Below, one piece after another: positions 15,659-25,480 of a DNA stretch of 64,000 bases (position 1 is the first letter of the stretch; every line of letters begins with the position of its first letter). The DNA is from Kribbella sp. VKM Ac-2569 (GTDB taxonomy: Bacteria > Actinomycetota > Actinomycetes > Propionibacteriales > Kribbellaceae). The notes beneath the pieces are model-generated. The model worked only from the letters and a program-made list of their open reading frames with translations. It did not search any database and was not told the origin of the DNA. Both the position numbers and the translations under genes were made by a program. The stretch lies in assembly GCF_004216905.1 (NCBI RefSeq), contig NZ_SGXJ01000001.1, positions 806,001 through 870,000 of the forward strand, read 5' to 3'.

Positions 15659-18600
15659 CTAGGGCGTCAGCCACTCCGGCTCGGGCAGCCGGGAGCGATC
15701 CAGCCGGCCGTTGTCGTCCAGCGGCAACTCTTCGATCGGGATCAGGTCCGCCGGCACCAGATAGATCGGCAGCTCCTTCCCCAGGTCGAGCATCAACCGT
15801 GCCAGTACGGCGGGATCGCTGTCCTCGAGCACGACGTACCCGATCAGGCAGGTGTCACCGCCCGGGTCCGAGCAGGCCACCACGACCGCGTCGACGACGC
15901 CGGGCTGGTCCGCGAGCACGTGCTCCGTCTCGCCGGGCTCGACCCGGTGGCCGCGGATCTTCACCTGGTCGTCCGCGCGGCCGAGGTACTCCAGGGTTCC
16001 GTCGGCGCGCCAGCGGCCGAGGTCGCGGCTGCGGTACAGCCGCGCGCCCGGGTGTCCCGGATCCGCGACGAACGCGTGCTCGGTCTCCTCCGGCCGCCCG
16101 ATGTAGCCCTGGGCAACGGCAGCGCCGCCGAGGTGGATCTCCCCGACCGCACCGACCGGCACGGGCCGCAGCGCGGCGTCCAGCAGGCGTACGGCGACAC
16201 CGTCGATGGGCCGCCCGATCGACGGCCGGTCCTCGGCCGGGTCGACCGCGTGGATCGTGGTCACGATCGATGCCTCGGCCGGACCGTACTCGTTGAACAG
16301 CCGGCACTCCGGATGCGCGTCGAGGAAGTCACGCACCTTGTGCGTCAGCACCATCGCCTCGCCGCCCGCGACGATCTCCCGCAACTCGGGGAGCTCGGGC
16401 AGCCGGCGCATCGTCGCCAGCAACGCGGTCAGCGGACTGAACGCCATGAACAACCGCTGCACGCCGTGGTCACGCAGCGCCGCGACCACCGCGTCCGGGT
16501 CGTACCGGTCGTCCTCACCGATCAGCACGAGCGCCGCGCCCGACGCGAGCGTCGTGAACATCTCCTGCACGTGGACGTCGAAGCCGAACGACGTCCACTG
16601 CAGCGTCCGCAGCGACCGCCGCGTCCGCAGGTAGTGCCGGACCAGGTTCACCGGGCCGCGGTGCGGGACGATGACGCCCTTCGGGTTACCGCTCGAGCCG
16701 GACGTGTAGATGCAGTACGCGACGTCATCGGCAGCGGCCCGCACCGGCGGCGCCTGCCGCGCCCGTGTGTCGCCGTCGCCGCCCCCGACCGGCACCAGTC
16801 GCAGACCGAGACGGTCCGCCAGCGCCGCGTCGTCACCGACCAGCGCGACCGCTGCCGCGTCCTGGACCATGAAGGCCCAGCGGGACTCCGGTACGCCGGG
16901 ATCCAGCGGCAGGTACGCCGCACCGGACTTCAGGACTGCGAGCACGGCGACAACCATCTCGGTGCCGCGAGCAACTCGTACTGCGACCAGCTGGCCCGGC
17001 TTCACGCCGAGGTCGACGAGCTGCCAGGCGACCGCGTTCGAGCGGCGGTCGAGTTCGGCGTACGTCAGCTCGCGGCCGTCCTGGATCAGCGCGATCGCGT
17101 CCGGCGTCCGCGCCACCTGCTGCTCGAACAGGGTGTGCAGTCCGCTGAGTTCACCGGCGACCACGGCGTCCCGGCGTACCCGGCCGATCGGCCCGCTCGC
17201 GTCGGCGTCGGACTCGAGTTCACGGAGCGCCTCGAGGTCGGACTCGATCGGGAGAACCAGCTCGGGCAGGCGGAGGTCCGGTTTGGTCGTTGCCCTGCGC
17301 AACACTTCGGCCAGGTAGTCGAGCAGGCGCTTGATCGTCGGCTGCTCGAACAGGCCGGAGCGGTAGTCCGCCGCACAGTTGATGCCTGTCTCGTGGTGGG
17401 TCAGGCGGAAGCGCAGGTCGAGGCTCGGCGGCAGGTCGTCATCGTCCCGGTCCGCGAACTCGTCGTCGAACTCGACGAGGATCTGGAACAGCGGGTCGCG
17501 TTCGAGGATCGCGAGATCGATGCCGGCGTGGTCGAAGGCGCCCGCGGTGATGTCGCGGATCCGCTCCGTCAGCTCACCGAGGTCTGGTTCGCCGGACAGG
17601 TCGATCCGCAGCGGAAGCGGGCGGCTCTCCTTCGGGCGGAGCAGCGCCGAGCCGATGGTCACTTCGTCCTGTGCGGCGAACCGGCCGAGCACAGTTGCGA
17701 CGGCGGCCAGCATCGTCATCACGGGGCTGAGCTTGCGGTCGCGGCTGTACTTGAGGACGGCCTCGCCGAGATCCTTGTCCAGCTCGCGCTGGACCGACGC
17801 CACCGCGTCGTCGCCGGCTGCGCGGGCGCGATCCGCGGGGAGGACCAACGGTTCGGCGCCGGCGAGGACCTGCGTCCAGTAGGTGAAGTCGCGGCGTTGC
17901 ACGTCGGCCGGCGATTCCGTCGTACGGCGGAACTCCGGGGCCGGCTCGTGCTCGTCGGTTGGGACGATCTGCTCTTCTTCTGTTGCCTGCTCTGCTGTCT
18001 GCTCCGTCGTTTGCGCGGCCGGTTCGCCGAGGAGGGCGAGCTGTTCGCGCATGAGTTTGGTGACACCGTCGACGAGCTGCCCGGCGATCCGGAGCTGCTG
18101 CGACATCAGCGCCGCCATACCGCTCCCGGGCAGATCTGCCTCGCTGGTCGCGGCCGCAGCCTCGTCGACCTTCGCCGCCAGTTCCGCGAGCCCCGATCCG
18201 AGAACAGCCAAGGCCGCCCGCGCATCCCGCGCCGGCTCCTCCTCCGACGCCACCTCCTCGGCTGGGGCCTCGTTCTGCGGCTCGACAGGTTCGACGGATT
18301 CGATCGGCTCGGCCGTCTGCATCGCGACCGCGGTCGCGAGCTTGTGCGGTGTGGTGTACGCCAGGAACAGGTCGTCCGGCGCCAACTCGGCCTCGAACCG
18401 GCTCTTCAGCTCGTCGATCACCGGCGCCATCGATGCCGGCGTCGCCCCGAGCTCGGCGAATGTGTGGTCAACCGTGAGGTCGTACGGGTCGAGGTTGTGC
18501 ACCTCGCAGGTCAGGTCGAGCACGACGTCCAGCGACTCGCGGTACCGCTCCGCGGACATCTCATCCCCGGACAGCGACCCGGCCTGGGCCAGGTAGTCCG

Positions 18601-21600
18601 CGTCGATCTGATGCGTCTCGGCCGGCAGCGCGAACGGCGACCGCTCGGCCTCGTCCGCCTGCTCGACCGGCTCGCTCGCTACCGGCTCCGGCGGGTCCAG
18701 CGGGATCCGCTTCACCGCGGCGTTCGACGGCGGCTCGAAGACCACGGCCTGTGCGCGCGCGGCCCGTTCGAACGCGTTGAGCCGGGGCGCATTGTTGTCC
18801 CCGGCAACCGCGGTACCAGGACCCGCCAGCACCGTCACGGACGGGTCGACCGGGTGGTGCACCCGACGGAACGGGTACGTCGGCAACGGGACGCGGCCAC
18901 CGTCCGCGTAGACCTTCGACCACGCGATCTCGGTGCCCTGCTCGTACAACTCGGCCAGGCCGTTCATCGTGGCGAGCACCGGGTCCTGGCCGAGGCGCTG
19001 CGCGGGAATCCATGTGCTGTTCGGCGCGATCCGGCGACCCGCGGGACTCAGTACGGCGTCCGGCCCGAGCTCCAGGAACCGGCGGCAGCCGGCCGCCGTC
19101 ACCGCCTCGACCGCGTCGCCGAACAGCACCGGCTGCCGCAACTGGCCGACCAGATAGTCGCTGTCCAGCACGGTCCCGGACTCGAGCAGATCACCCGACC
19201 AGCTCGACACCATCGGCGTCCGCAACGGCTTCAGCGTGATCTCGCGGACGATCTCCGCGAAGTCAGCCAGTATTGGGTCCACCAACGAACTGTGGAACGC
19301 GCGGTCGACGTCCAGCCGTTGCCAGGCGACCTGCAGCTGATCGAGTTGCGCGGCGAGCTGCCCGACGATCACTTCGGATCCGGTCAGCACGAACGACTGC
19401 GGACCGTTGCCCGCGGCAACCTCCACGCCGGCGGTCCTTGCGATCTCGCGGACCCGGTCGGCGTCGGCGCGGACAGCGACCATCGCGCCGGGAACCGTGC
19501 CGCGCTGCATGAGCTCGCCACGCTTCGCGGTGAGGCGTACGCCGTCCGCCAGCGAGAGGGCGCCCGCGACGCACAGAGCGGCGTACTCGCCGACGCTGTG
19601 ACCGACGACGAGTGCGGGCTGGACGCCGAACGACTGCCAGAGGCGGGCCAGTGCGAGCTCGAACGCGAACAGTGCGGGCTGCGCGGTCTCGGTCGGCCAG
19701 ACGCCTTCCGTCGTACCCCTCGGGGTGAGGAGCAGTTCGAGCAGGCTGCCGCCGGTCTCCTCGTGGTAGACGCGGTCGCATTCGTCGAGGACCGAGCGGA
19801 ACACCGGGAAGCGTGCGGCCAGGCCGGCGGCCATCCCGCGACGGGCGGCGCCCTGTCCGGTGAACGCGTAGCCGAGCGGGCCGGGTCCGCCGCGCGGCAC
19901 CTCGGTCGGCTGGGCGGCGCCGAGAGCGGTGACGAGTTCGGCCTCCGTCCCGCCTGCCACCGCGATCCGGTGCCGGTGCGCCGGGCGGCCGAGCGCCGCC
20001 GTACCGGCGAGGTCGATCAGGCGGTGACCGGTGCCGTGGCCCAGGTCCGTGCGGTAGAGGTCGACGAGGTCGGCGAGGGCGTCCGGGTCGGGCGCGGACA
20101 GCGGGAGTACGACGGGGCCGTCGTCGCCGCGGCGGATCTGGCGCGGGGCCTCTTCGAGGATCACGTGCGCGTTCGTGCCGCCCGCGTCGAGGGCGCTGAC
20201 GCCCGCGCGGAGCGTCGTACCGCCGGACAGCAGCGGCACCGTCCACTCGCGGACCTCGGTGCCGATCACGAACGGGCTGCCGTCGAGGGCGAGCTCCGCG
20301 TTCGGCTCGGTGACGTTGATGGTCGGGACCAGCATCCGGTGCTGCAGCATCAGAATGGTCTTGATCAGGCCGGCCATGCCCGCGGCGCTGTCCAGGTGGC
20401 CGATGTTCGGCTTCACCGATCCGAGCGTGCAGAAACCGACCTTGTCGGTGTGCCGGCGGAGCGCGGTCGTCAACGCCTTCACCTCGGCGGCGTCCGCGGC
20501 CGGGCTGCCGATCCCGTGCGCCTCGATGTAGCTGAGCGAGTCGGCGTCGAACCCGGCGCGGTCGAGTGCGCGCTCGATCAGCTCCGTCTGGTTTCCGGCC
20601 GGCGCGTCCTCGTTGCTGACCGCCGTACCGCGAATCACGGCGTACACCGTGTCACCATCGGTCAGGGCCTGGTCGAGACGCTTCAGGAGTACGGCGGCGA
20701 CACCGTTCCCGCCGACCGTGCCGTCCGCGTCGGCGGCGAACGCCCGGATCTGACCGCTCGGCGACAGGATCGAGTCCGGCGTCGGATGGTAGGTCGTTGC
20801 CTGCGGCACCTGTACGGCGGCGGCACCGGCCAGAGCGAGGTCCGCGTCGCCGGATCTGAGCGCCTGGCAGGCGAGATGCACTGCGACGAGGGACGACGAG
20901 GAGGCCGACTGCACGCCGATCGCCGGGCCGGTCAGGCCGAGGCGGTACGCGACGCGGGTGGCGATGGAGTCGCGGGACTGGTGCTGGCGGTTGTACAGGT
21001 TCATGCCCGAGCCCGCGAACACACCGACGCGGCTCGTTGTACCGGCGTACCCGCCGTGCTCCAACGCCTGATGACAAACCTCGAGGAACAACCGCTGCGC
21101 CGGATCCATCAACTCGGCTTCACGATCGCTCAACCCGAAGAACTTCGCATCGAACGACTCGACGTGCTCCAGCACGCCACTGACCGCAACAACCCCGTCC
21201 CCCGACTCCCGCCGGACGCTCTCCACACCCCCGACGAGGTTCTCCCAGAACTGCTCCACCCCCTCAGCCCCCGGGAACCGCCCAGCCACACCCACAACCG
21301 CAACCGGCTCAACAACCCCAACCCGCCCAGCAGCAACCGCAATCCCGACCTCAGCCGGCTCCTCGGCAGCAACACCGTCCTGCTCAGGTACGACGGCAGC
21401 CACCACACCGTCCACGTCCACCACAACAAGCCCCGCAGCCCCCGCACCAGCCAGCTCGCCGACCTCAGCCGACTCATCCTCAGTGCGATCGCCCGCGTCC
21501 TGTTCTGCGTCGACGTCATCCGCGTCGACCTCGGACGAACCCGGCTCGGCGTCCAACGCCCCTTCGTGCGCAGCCACGCCAGACTCATCGCCCACGAGCT

Positions 21601-24600
21601 CGTCGCCACCCACATCACCGACGACATCGCCAGCCCCGACCTCGCTGACTACTCCGTCCGCAAAGACTTCATAGACACGTACTTCATCCGCACGTACATC
21701 ATCAGGATGTGCTTCGTCCGCACGACTTTCGTCGGCATCTATCTCGGCATCTGCGTCGTCAGCGCGTGCCTCACCCGCACCTACCGCGTCCTCAACGTCC
21801 GCCTCTTCAACGTCCGCCTCTTCAACCTCCGCGTCGGATTCGGTGTGTGCGGTGTCGGTCGGCGCGGGCTTGATCGGCTCGGAGGCGGTGTCCTCGGTCT
21901 CCGCGATGTCGGTGGTGGGCTCGACTTCGGCCGCAGCGCTGGTGTCGACGGCGTCGTTCGTGTCCGCGTTGTTTGCGGGCTCGTCGGCCTCGTCGATGTC
22001 TGCGGAGGTTGAGTCGGCGGGCTCCGCTGTGTCTGCCTCGGAGTCGGTCGTCTCGTCGTGAGTGTCCGCAGCCTCGGAGCCGAGCGCCGGCGCGGACGAT
22101 GCATCACCCTCGGCTTCCACCTCGGACACTGCACTGGATGCCGCCTCGTCGGACGCCGCCTCGCTGTCATCTTCGTCGGAGGCTCGGTCGGCATCCGTCT
22201 GGTTCTCTTCGAGGTCGGCGTTCTCGTCGGTTGTCTCTGCGTCCGATCCCGCCGGAGCGTCCTGCGGTCCCATCGATGCATCGTCCGCGGTATCTACGAC
22301 GGCATTCGCGTCATCCGAGTACGCCGCAACCTCATCCGCCGCCAGCTCGTCAGACCCATCGTCCGACGTACCCGCAACAACCCCACCCTCGAACGCCGCA
22401 TCCTCACCACTGTCGATGCCCTCAGCAACCACGTCCCCAGAACCCGAATCACCAGAAGCCGCAAGGCCAGCGGAATCCCCCGCCGACGCCTCCACAGCAT
22501 CCGCCCCGTCAGCAGCATCGACCGAATCTGCATCATCGGCCGCATCCGTGGCATCCGTGGCATCCGTCGCGTCCGTCAGGTCGGTCGTGTCCGCGGAGTC
22601 CGTCGTGTCCAGTTCGTTCGCGGTGTCGTCGCGGTCCGCTGGCTTCTCGTCGGCGGACGGGGTCTGGTCTTCGACCGGTACCTCGGCGTCGACGGTCGCA
22701 GCGTCGTACGACTGCTCAGCCTCAGACCGACCGGCGGTGTCCTCCAGTTCGGCGGAATTCTCGTCGGCAGACGGTGCGTGTTGTTCGTCCGGTACGTCGA
22801 CGCCCGCGGCCGCAGCGTCGTACGACTGCTCGGCCTCGGACTCACCGGCGGTGGGCTCCGATTCGGCCGAGTCCTCATCCGCGGACGAGGACTCTTCTTC
22901 GACCGGCACGTCGGCGTCAATGGTCGCAGCGTCGTACGACTGCTCACCCTCAGATCGCCCGCTCGTGTGCTCCTGCTCGGCCGAGTCCTCATCCGCGGAC
23001 GAGGACTGTTCTTCGACAGGTACGTCGATGGTCGCAGCGTCGTACGGCTGCGCGGCCTCGGACTCGTCGGCGGTGGACTCCAGCTCGGCTGAGTTCTCGT
23101 CGGCGGACGGAGTCTGATCTTCGACCGGACCGTCGGTGCTGACCGTCGCAGCGTCGCGCGGTCGCTCGGCGGTGTCGGACTGCGCGTTGGCAGGCTTCTG
23201 CTCGGCGTTGGGTGCCACGGCGTTCGGCTGCGGGGCGGGGTCCGGAGCGATGCCGGGCTCGGCAGGAGCTGGCGAGTTGGTGGGTGCCGGGGCGGTCGCG
23301 TGCGGCGGGTAGGCCGCGGGGGCTGGCGGGGGCGGGGCCGTGGGACCAAGCGCAGGTGCCGTGGTGGAGGCGGTCGGCGTGGATGCCGTCGCGCCAGTGC
23401 CTTGCTCAGGTGTCGACGCGGTGCGGCTGGCCTCGGGTGCCGACGCGGCGGACGCGGGCGCGGGGGCAGGAGTTGACGCGGTGGTGGTGGGGTCGGGAGA
23501 TGGGGCGGTGGGTGGTGGGGTGCCTAGGGTCGGGCGTTGGGGTGGGGTGGGGATGGATTGCTGGAGTTCGCGTTTCCACGCCAGGCGGACTACCGGCAGT
23601 TCGGTGGTGCGTTCTGCGGCGTCCTCGTCGGCGAACGGGGTGGACTCGGGGGTGCTCGAGGGGCCCTGGCCGGTGGGGCCGGAGGCAGGGGTGGCGCCGG
23701 CTGGTTCTACGTGGGTCCTGGCGGGTTCGAGCAGGGTGCCGTCGATCCACCGTTGTTTGAGCAGCGGGCGCAGGATCTTGCCACCGGGGGTCGTCGGGAA
23801 GTCTCGGCGCGGGACGCCGACGACCTGGGCCGGCAGGCCGAGGCGGGTCTGGATCAGACTGCGAATCGCCTGGTCCATACCGGGTACGGAGTCGGCGGTC
23901 AGTGCGTAGAAGACAACCAGCCGATCGGTGCCGGTTTCCTCGTCAGCGATGCCGCAGGCGGCGACCAACCCCTGTTCGGCGCCGACGACGGTCGCGGCGA
24001 CGGACTCGATGTCGTGGGCGTAGTGAAGCTTGCCGGACATGATGATGCGTTCGCTGTCCCGGCCGGTGATGACGACCTGGCCACCGGTGATGAAGCCCTG
24101 GTCGCCGGTCGCGAGCCACTTGCGGGCCGGCCAGTTCCCGATCGGGAATGCGGTGCGGTCCGCCTCAAGATTCCCGAGGTACCCGGGCGTTACCCGGGCC
24201 GACGCGACCTGCAGCTGACCGATTCGGCCTTCCGGCAGTACGGCGCCGTTCGGGGCCACGATGCGCACCGTCGTACCGGGGGCCGGCGCTCCCACCGAGA
24301 CCAGCGAAAGCACACCCGGCACCTCGGTCCGCGGCTTGCCCGGGCGCGCGACCGCGACCTTCCCGGACGACGGCCGCTGGTCGACCCACTCGACGACGCC
24401 GGTCGGTGGGATCCGCACACGGTGCACGTTCGGCGTCAGACCCGGGCGCGCGAACGTGATGCCGGTGACCGTCTCGGTCATCCCCCACGCCGCCACGAAC
24501 GTCTCCGGAACCACCCCGAACCGGTTCGTCACCCGCAGGAACTCGGACATCACGGGCACAGTGATCTGCTCACCGCCGCTAACCAGGCTGCGCAGCGCGG

Positions 24601-25480
24601 AGAGATCCCAGTGCCGGTCCGCTTCGCCGGCCACGGCGGCCGTCGCGAGCCGGTACCCGAAGTTGGGCGACCACGAGTGGTTGACCCTGTGCTGCTCCAT
24701 CAGGTCGAGCCAGCGCAGCGGGTTGGCCAGCACCCAGTCCGTGTTCACGTGGATGTTCGTGCAGCCGGTGAACACGGGCAGCAGGTGATAGAGCAGGAAC
24801 GCGCCGCTGCGGTCCAGCGGCAGCCAGTTCAGCGTCGTCTGCCCGGGTCGTACCGGCAGCATCGCCGGCGTACCCGCGGCGAACTCGACCAGCCCGCGGT
24901 GCGTGAGCTGCACGATCTTCGGCGTACCGGTCGAGCCCGAGGACATCATCAGTACGGCGACGTCGTCCGCGGCCGGGCGGTGGAAGTCGGAGGTCGGCTC
25001 ATGCCCGGCCATCGCGTCCGGGTCGAGGACCGGGAGGCCGAGGTCGTTCGGCAGGTCGGTCGGGCGGCCGATCAGGACGGTCCAGCCGAGCAGGTCGGTG
25101 ATCCGGCGGAGCCGTTCGCGGCCCTCCTCGGTGCGGTCGCCGCCCGGGTTCGGCGCGACCAGCAGCGGGCGGATGCCGCCGAGGGTGCAGGCCCAGAACG
25201 CGGCGAAGAAGCCGACCGGCTCGGTGCAGTGCACGACCGCGGGGTCTCCGGCGCGTACGCCGTTCGCACGCAGGCCGGCCAGGATCCGGGCGGCCAGCTC
25301 GAGCAGCGTCGGGAAGTCGAGTTTGGTCTCGCGGCCGTCCGGCCCGATCTCGACGACACCGGCGCCGCCGAATTCGCGGGCGGCGCGGAGCAGTGCGCTC
25401 GGCAGGTCACGCGGGTACCCGGCGGGAATCATCAACGCCGGCCCGGTGGAGATCGCCGGCCGGTCCGCACCACTTCTCAC
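15659..25480 (-). CDS. giant AMP-ligase/PKS/NRPS-like protein with degenerate active sites
   Basis: 3,273 residues. Domains in order: (1) acyl-AMP ligase, about 15-590, with MMSSGSTGTPK, GDQGFI and the catalytic lysine in TTPGGKILR; it looks intact. (2) Acidic Ala/Asp/Glu/Ser linker, about 600-1390, with tandem repeats. (3) Ketosynthase, about 1393-1830: both His motifs (EAHGIGS, KPNIGHLDSAAG) are present but the active-site Cys is Ser1527 (QSASSSSLVAVH). (4) Acyltransferase, about 1865-2190, with GHSVGEYAAL and AFHSS, malonyl-like. (5) Carrier-like domain, about 2305-2385, where the GGDS position reads GATP, putting Pro2348 at the phosphopantetheine Ser. (6) Half condensation domain, about 2530-2740, without HHxxxDG. 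(7) Adenylation domain, about 2770-3273, with YTSGSSGNPKG and NGRLDRS (the usual NGK lysine is Arg). There is no PCP, reductase or thioesterase, and no accessory biosynthetic gene nearby. Either a decayed assembly line or a repurposed protein. The start is GTG 25480; a later ATG is possible. Confidence 0.85.
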   Translation of the reverse strand: MRSGADRPAISTGPALMIPAGYPRDLPSALLRAAREFGGAGVVEIGPDGRETKLDFPTLLELAARILAGLRANGVRAGDPAVVHCTEPVGFFAAFWACTLGGIRPLLVAPNPGGDRTEEGRERLRRITDLLGWTVLIGRPTDLPNDLGLPVLDPDAMAGHEPTSDFHRPAADDVAVLMMSSGSTGTPKIVQLTHRGLVEFAAGTPAMLPVRPGQTTLNWLPLDRSGAFLLYHLLPVFTGCTNIHVNTDWVLANPLRWLDLMEQHRVNHSWSPNFGYRLATAAVAGEADRHWDLSALRSLVSGGEQITVPVMSEFLRVTNRFGVVPETFVAAWGMTETVTGITFARPGLTPNVHRVRIPPTGVVEWVDQRPSSGKVAVARPGKPRTEVPGVLSLVSVGAPAPGTTVRIVAPNGAVLPEGRIGQLQVASARVTPGYLGNLEADRTAFPIGNWPARKWLATGDQGFITGGQVVITGRDSERIIMSGKLHYAHDIESVAATVVGAEQGLVAACGIADEETGTDRLVVFYALTADSVPGMDQAIRSLIQTRLGLPAQVVGVPRRDFPTTPGGKILRPLLKQRWIDGTLLEPARTHVEPAGATPASGPTGQGPSSTPESTPFADEDAAERTTELPVVRLAWKRELQQSIPTPPQRPTLGTPPPTAPSPDPTTTASTPAPAPASAASAPEASRTASTPEQGTGATASTPTASTTAPALGPTAPPPPAPAAYPPHATAPAPTNSPAPAEPGIAPDPAPQPNAVAPNAEQKPANAQSDTAERPRDAATVSTDGPVEDQTPSADENSAELESTADESEAAQPYDAATIDVPVEEQSSSADEDSAEQEHTSGRSEGEQSYDAATIDADVPVEEESSSADEDSAESEPTAGESEAEQSYDAAAAGVDVPDEQHAPSADENSAELEDTAGRSEAEQSYDAATVDAEVPVEDQTPSADEKPADRDDTANELDTTDSADTTDLTDATDATDATDAADDADSVDAADGADAVEASAGDSAGLAASGDSGSGDVVAEGIDSGEDAAFEGGVVAGTSDDGSDELAADEVAAYSDDANAVVDTADDASMGPQDAPAGSDAETTDENADLEENQTDADRASDEDDSEAASDEAASSAVSEVEAEGDASSAPALGSEAADTHDETTDSEADTAEPADSTSADIDEADEPANNADTNDAVDTSAAAEVEPTTDIAETEDTASEPIKPAPTDTAHTESDAEVEEADVEEADVEDAVGAGEARADDADAEIDADESRADEAHPDDVRADEVRVYEVFADGVVSEVGAGDVVGDVGGDELVGDESGVAAHEGALDAEPGSSEVDADDVDAEQDAGDRTEDESAEVGELAGAGAAGLVVVDVDGVVAAVVPEQDGVAAEEPAEVGIAVAAGRVGVVEPVAVVGVAGRFPGAEGVEQFWENLVGGVESVRRESGDGVVAVSGVLEHVESFDAKFFGLSDREAELMDPAQRLFLEVCHQALEHGGYAGTTSRVGVFAGSGMNLYNRQHQSRDSIATRVAYRLGLTGPAIGVQSASSSSLVAVHLACQALRSGDADLALAGAAAVQVPQATTYHPTPDSILSPSGQIRAFAADADGTVGGNGVAAVLLKRLDQALTDGDTVYAVIRGTAVSNEDAPAGNQTELIERALDRAGFDADSLSYIEAHGIGSPAADAAEVKALTTALRRHTDKVGFCTLGSVKPNIGHLDSAAGMAGLIKTILMLQHRMLVPTINVTEPNAELALDGSPFVIGTEVREWTVPLLSGGTTLRAGVSALDAGGTNAHVILEEAPRQIRRGDDGPVVLPLSAPDPDALADLVDLYRTDLGHGTGHRLIDLAGTAALGRPAHRHRIAVAGGTEAELVTALGAAQPTEVPRGGPGPLGYAFTGQGAARRGMAAGLAARFPVFRSVLDECDRVYHEETGGSLLELLLTPRGTTEGVWPTETAQPALFAFELALARLWQSFGVQPALVVGHSVGEYAALCVAGALSLADGVRLTAKRGELMQRGTVPGAMVAVRADADRVREIARTAGVEVAAGNGPQSFVLTGSEVIVGQLAAQLDQLQVAWQRLDVDRAFHSSLVDPILADFAEIVREITLKPLRTPMVSSWSGDLLESGTVLDSDYLVGQLRQPVLFGDAVEAVTAAGCRRFLELGPDAVLSPAGRRIAPNSTWIPAQRLGQDPVLATMNGLAELYEQGTEIAWSKVYADGGRVPLPTYPFRRVHHPVDPSVTVLAGPGTAVAGDNNAPRLNAFERAARAQAVVFEPPSNAAVKRIPLDPPEPVASEPVEQADEAERSPFALPAETHQIDADYLAQAGSLSGDEMSAERYRESLDVVLDLTCEVHNLDPYDLTVDHTFAELGATPASMAPVIDELKSRFEAELAPDDLFLAYTTPHKLATAVAMQTAEPIESVEPVEPQNEAPAEEVASEEEPARDARAALAVLGSGLAELAAKVDEAAAATSEADLPGSGMAALMSQQLRIAGQLVDGVTKLMREQLALLGEPAAQTTEQTAEQATEEEQIVPTDEHEPAPEFRRTTESPADVQRRDFTYWTQVLAGAEPLVLPADRARAAGDDAVASVQRELDKDLGEAVLKYSRDRKLSPVMTMLAAVATVLGRFAAQDEVTIGSALLRPKESRPLPLRIDLSGEPDLGELTERIRDITAGAFDHAGIDLAILERDPLFQILVEFDDEFADRDDDDLPPSLDLRFRLTHHETGINCAADYRSGLFEQPTIKRLLDYLAEVLRRATTKPDLRLPELVLPIESDLEALRELESDADASGPIGRVRRDAVVAGELSGLHTLFEQQVARTPDAIALIQDGRELTYAELDRRSNAVAWQLVDLGVKPGQLVAVRVARGTEMVVAVLAVLKSGAAYLPLDPGVPESRWAFMVQDAAAVALVGDDAALADRLGLRLVPVGGGDGDTRARQAPPVRAAADDVAYCIYTSGSSGNPKGVIVPHRGPVNLVRHYLRTRRSLRTLQWTSFGFDVHVQEMFTTLASGAALVLIGEDDRYDPDAVVAALRDHGVQRLFMAFSPLTALLATMRRLPELPELREIVAGGEAMVLTHKVRDFLDAHPECRLFNEYGPAEASIVTTIHAVDPAEDRPSIGRPIDGVAVRLLDAALRPVPVGAVGEIHLGGAAVAQGYIGRPEETEHAFVADPGHPGARLYRSRDLGRWRADGTLEYLGRADDQVKIRGHRVEPGETEHVLADQPGVVDAVVVACSDPGGDTCLIGYVVLEDSDPAVLARLMLDLGKELPIYLVPADLIPIEELPLDDNGRLDRSRLPEPEWLTP
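22640..23180 (-). repeat. in-gene tandem repeat encoding acidic 36-38 residue units
   Basis: About five copies of a roughly 110-bp unit lie within the megasynthase linker (about residues 767-947). Each unit encodes a variant of E(Q)SYDAAT(I/V)D..VPVE(E/D)Q..SADE(D/N)SAE. The DNA of successive copies is closely similar: the string GTCGTACGACTGCTC recurs on the plus strand with minor changes near 22706, 22818, 22931 and 23038. Further down, the linker becomes simple D-A-T-D-A repeats. Such runs are prone to slippage, so copy number may vary between strains or in assemblies. Confidence 0.8.

Noticed and set aside
15518..22012. 2,164-codon plus-strand frame opposite the megasynthase
   Set aside because: Antisense shadow of the minus-strand gene, caused by high GC at third positions; no recognisable domain.
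22640..23180. Insertion sequence or intergenic repeat
   Set aside because: The tandem units keep the reading frame of the megasynthase and encode a continuous acidic linker.
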